A stretch of DNA of 64,000 bases from Gymnogyps californianus (Eukaryota > Chordata > Aves > Accipitriformes > Cathartidae). The DNA lies in NCBI RefSeq assembly GCF_018139145.2, contig NC_059473.1, positions 68,182,707 through 68,246,706 of the forward strand. Direction: 5' to 3'. Numbering within the stretch: the first letter of the stretch is position 1; every line of letters starts with the position of its first letter. Positions 61,147-64,000 of this stretch are shown here, in pieces. The position numbers were made by a program, and so were the translations under genes. The notes below the pieces were generated by a model. It was not told the DNA's origin and searched no databases. It saw only the letters and a program-made list of their open reading frames with translations.

Positions 61147-62311
61147 GGAAGCTGTTAGCCTCAGTTTACCCTGAAGCCACAGCTTTCAACTGCCTAACTT
61201 TGCATTGGATCAGCTTCCAGAGAATGTCTTCCAGAGTCCCTGTTACCTACCTCATTTTTCAGTCCTGTCACATGCTGTAGAAGGACTACGAAAAGAAGAA
61301 CTCTTCCTCTTTTTATCACTCCAGGTAGCAATATAGTTAACATTGTGGATATCTGAAGGGTAATCATCCACATCAGAGTTACTGTTCATTGAAATGACCA
61401 AATGTTCCCCAAATGACTCAATTTCCCTGGGTTTTTGCAAGTGTAAGCAGGTGTTGCTATGTGGATCTCAACCTACTTTCATTGTAAACATTGCCTTCAC
61501 AATTGCAACTTCCAGTCTTCCCCTTCACCCCCCGTTTCTTTTTTCCCCTCTAATCCAAAGCAACCCAATGTCTTCGTGAAGATTTGGAGCCCTGCAGGCT
61601 GGACCTCTGTGTTCCTGTTCCTTCCAGACTTACCCAAAATGGTGTGAAACAAGAGTGCAGACTGTTTTGAACCTGTAAACCTTGGTGGCTTCAGCTTCCT
61701 ATTTCTTCCTGGATTCTGTAGTTAGTAAGAAACGAATTGCTACTGCTGTAACTCAGCAGTCACAGTAAGAATAAATCAAATTATAAAGTCTTACGTTAAA
61801 TAAATTCCTATTGTGCTTAAACTGTTGTATGTGTAAGAACTTCTACTGTACCCATGGTCTGTTACTAGGTGTTATCCTCCAGTTCTGTTTTGTGTGCTGA
61901 TGCGTTCATATTCATAAACAAAAAGCACATATGTAGACTGAGGAAAGAACAATTTCAGTTAGTGTGGATTTGTGTGTGTGTGAAAGAGAGAAAGATTGTA
62001 AATAAAAAGATAAAAAGGGAAATTATAGTTTTGGTGATAAGAGAATTGGTCGCACTTTTAGGCATATTTGTGGAGGATCTGTTATAGTTTGCTGAAAATG
62101 AGCCTGTTTCTTGTCCAGCTAGTCTGAACACACCATCAGCTAGTGACCTGAAGCTGGCTTTAGTTCCCTGTCAATATAACTAATGTGCTATATTAAAAAG
62201 TAAAGAGGTGAAGAAACTAAGTTACTGTTTTAATGTAGAATTTTAATGTTAAATTCTCTATCCCATTTATGCCTTTTTTGAGATATGTCATTGTCGTCCG
62301 TCCGTCGTCGT

Positions 62312-62336
62312 CCCCCCCCCCCCCCCCCAAAAAAAA
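62312..62336 (+). repeat. C17-A8 homopolymer pair after GTCC/GTC repeats
   Basis: GTCCGTCCGTCGTCGTC is followed by 17 C and 8 A. Simple sequence, probably length-variable. Confidence 0.85.
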
Positions 62337-63586
62337 GGCTCTGAAGTCATGTATGATATCTGGAAAACTAAAGCTTAGGTCACAGCCACTCTGATCATTT
62401 AAAAAAAACCCACAACTCTCAACATTTTTTGTTTGAGATTATTAACCTGGTATCCTGACAAAATGGCAACATTTCATTATAATTTAATCACTAGTGATTT
62501 CAAATAAGTGTATGATCTCTCTTTGCTTTAGTCAGAAATTGTTGTGTAGGATGTGCAAATGGAGCATCAGTAGCACTGCACGCAGAGACAGCTGAATTTC
62601 AAAGTGTGTCTTGTTACCCTAGGCCTTGCGAAGGGTTGTTAGCGTGATGTTACGACGTATTTTAAATCCTTTAATGCTGTGGGTTGCAGAAATACGATAT
62701 ATCAAATCCATCATAAAGTATTAGAGCAACTTGAACCTTGCATCTCTTAGGGCTGATGTCAAGAAATGCTGTTCATTTCCAGTCGGCTGAGTTCAGGCGA
62801 GTGAGGTGATCTTTGCCTTTTTGACATTTTAGATGCCAAGCTCTGAGCCAGTGTTGGAAAGCTCCCCCTCCCCCTTCTGTATCGGCAGCAGAGATGAGCA
62901 AAGAATATGACTGAAGTGTTCCTGCTTTAAGAGACTCTTGAATTTGGTCCAGGAGACTTTTGTTCTGTTTTCTTTGGTCTTGATAAACATATATGATGGA
63001 AATAAAGATTTGGGAAACCAAGGTTATAAACATGGCGGTATAGGCTGCACGAAAGTGTGCACATAATTAAAAAAATACAGTATTTTCTATTTGAAAACAA
63101 GCTCCAGTGTACTTTTTTGATTTCTAGATGAATACTGGCATTCAGGTTTGACTGAAAATTTAAATTACCAAACAACTTTACCTCCAAGTGGTCTTTTTTC
63201 ATCGAAGAATCTAGTTTAAGTATCACTGGATCTTTTCTAATGGAAATTTTTGCTTTAGTCTAAAAGGCATATCTGTTGTCGAAAATGTTTGCTTGAATAA
63301 AATCCAAATAGCTGTAGTTCCTTTTCTGGAAGGAAAGACTCATGTAACATTTTAGATTTCCAGCATGAGTAATTTTTATATGAGCGTTATTTTGGCGTTC
63401 ACTCACTTGTGTATTGAGACTTTGGCAGCCTGTGAAGAATAGCTAAAACCTGCTTCATGGGTAAGACCCGAGTGCTATGTCAAGATGAAAACTACTCTGA
63501 AAATAATTGTATGGTAACAGGGGTTGCAGTGTGCCTGGGACCCACTGACACCAGGGTAATACAAATAAAGTCACAGAGGAGGAGGG

Positions 63587-64000
63587 TGTAAGAACATTGG
63601 TCATTAGCCGTGGAGGAGAAATGGACTGGTACCCCGTGGATTGTTGTTGTACAACTGGGGGGCATGGGGAGAAAGGAGGATCCAGGCACTACATTTTCAA
63701 CAATGGGGCTTCAGTCCCACTTTATGGCTCTGGTGATTCGTGCCATGTCAGGGTTTGTAGTGCACACTTCAGGGGAATTATAGTCCCCCTGGTGTAACTA
63801 TCTGTTTTATTCTCTCTGTTCTGTGTGCTCTTAAATTGTGGTATGAGCCTTGTGTGCTTTCATAAGCCTTTGTAAAGCCATGCTGCTCCTTCCCCATGTG
63901 CACATGGCGGGTGTTGTCAAGCAGATCCAAGGCAGCACCCATGGACAGGGGAGTTGTCATTGTGAACTGTATAAAGTCTCTCTTTTCCCCACTTGGGAAA
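63587..64000 (+). mobile_element. Possible LTR (U3-like) fragment, cut by window end
   Basis: A purine-rich stretch (GAGGAGGAGGG, 63576-63586) directly precedes TG, as a polypurine tract precedes the 3' LTR. About 380 bases later, TATAAA (63970-63975) sits in GTATAAAGTCTCTC, as in an LTR promoter. A perfect 14-base palindrome CCATGTGCACATGG lies at 63894-63907. No retroviral protein is recognisable upstream and the right end is not visible, so this is only a structural suspicion. Confidence 0.3.

Larger units (their letters stand above)
55472..64000 (+). other. ECHDC1: ECHDC1 intron 5, incomplete in this window
   Basis: At least 8.5 kb. I searched for the expected continuation (a large exon encoding the HKEMGI...WGG region through the C-terminus) and saw no frame that fits, so it should lie further right. 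Contains homopolymer runs, an inverted repeat (61.1 kb) and an LTR-like end. Confidence 0.7.

Noticed and set aside
62749..62830. Possible next ECHDC1 exon after CTCTTAG near 62749
   Set aside because: The downstream translation in the required phase does not resemble the expected family sequence.

Overview
The window is vertebrate nuclear DNA, most likely from a bird. Two things show this. A 5'-truncated CR1 retrotransposon (about 14950-15893) ends in the short ATTCTATG-type 3' repeat typical of avian CR1. A multi-exon gene with introns of 2 to more than 8 kb occupies the right half. No bacterial, phage or CRISPR features are present.

The one gene I can support is ECHDC1 (ethylmalonyl-CoA decarboxylase, crotonase superfamily) on the + strand. 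A CpG island at about 35.2-36.0 kb is its probable promoter, with a probable non-coding first exon ending at 35482. Four coding exons follow: 43169-43388, 48507-48649, 53385-53437 and 55391-55471. Their phases join cleanly and encode residues 1 to about 166 of a protein of roughly 300 residues. The C-terminal exon or exons were not found and should lie beyond 64000. Intron 3 starts with GC instead of GT, and the acceptor before the start-codon exon sits directly after a 67-base cytosine run.

Positions 1-35160 contain no gene I can recognise. They hold a GA-rich tract (about 4010-4570), the CR1 copy, microsatellites, a CRE palindrome next to an imperfect hairpin (about 18.3-18.4 kb), and an orphan CpG island (about 29.8-30.24 kb) that may start a non-coding RNA. 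From known vertebrate gene order (inference, not seen here), SOGA3/KIAA0408 would lie to the left and RNF146 to the right in convergent orientation.

The ECHDC1 introns carry old repeats: a CR1/L3-like reverse-transcriptase relic near 46.8 kb and an old interspersed repeat near 52.45-52.83 kb that resembles one common in turtles. They also carry a 14-bp minisatellite, a strong CTCF-like motif at 50596-50609, and homopolymer runs. The last 400 bases look like the U3 part of an LTR, at low confidence. I found no clearly new biological system. The most unusual items are the splice-site features of ECHDC1.
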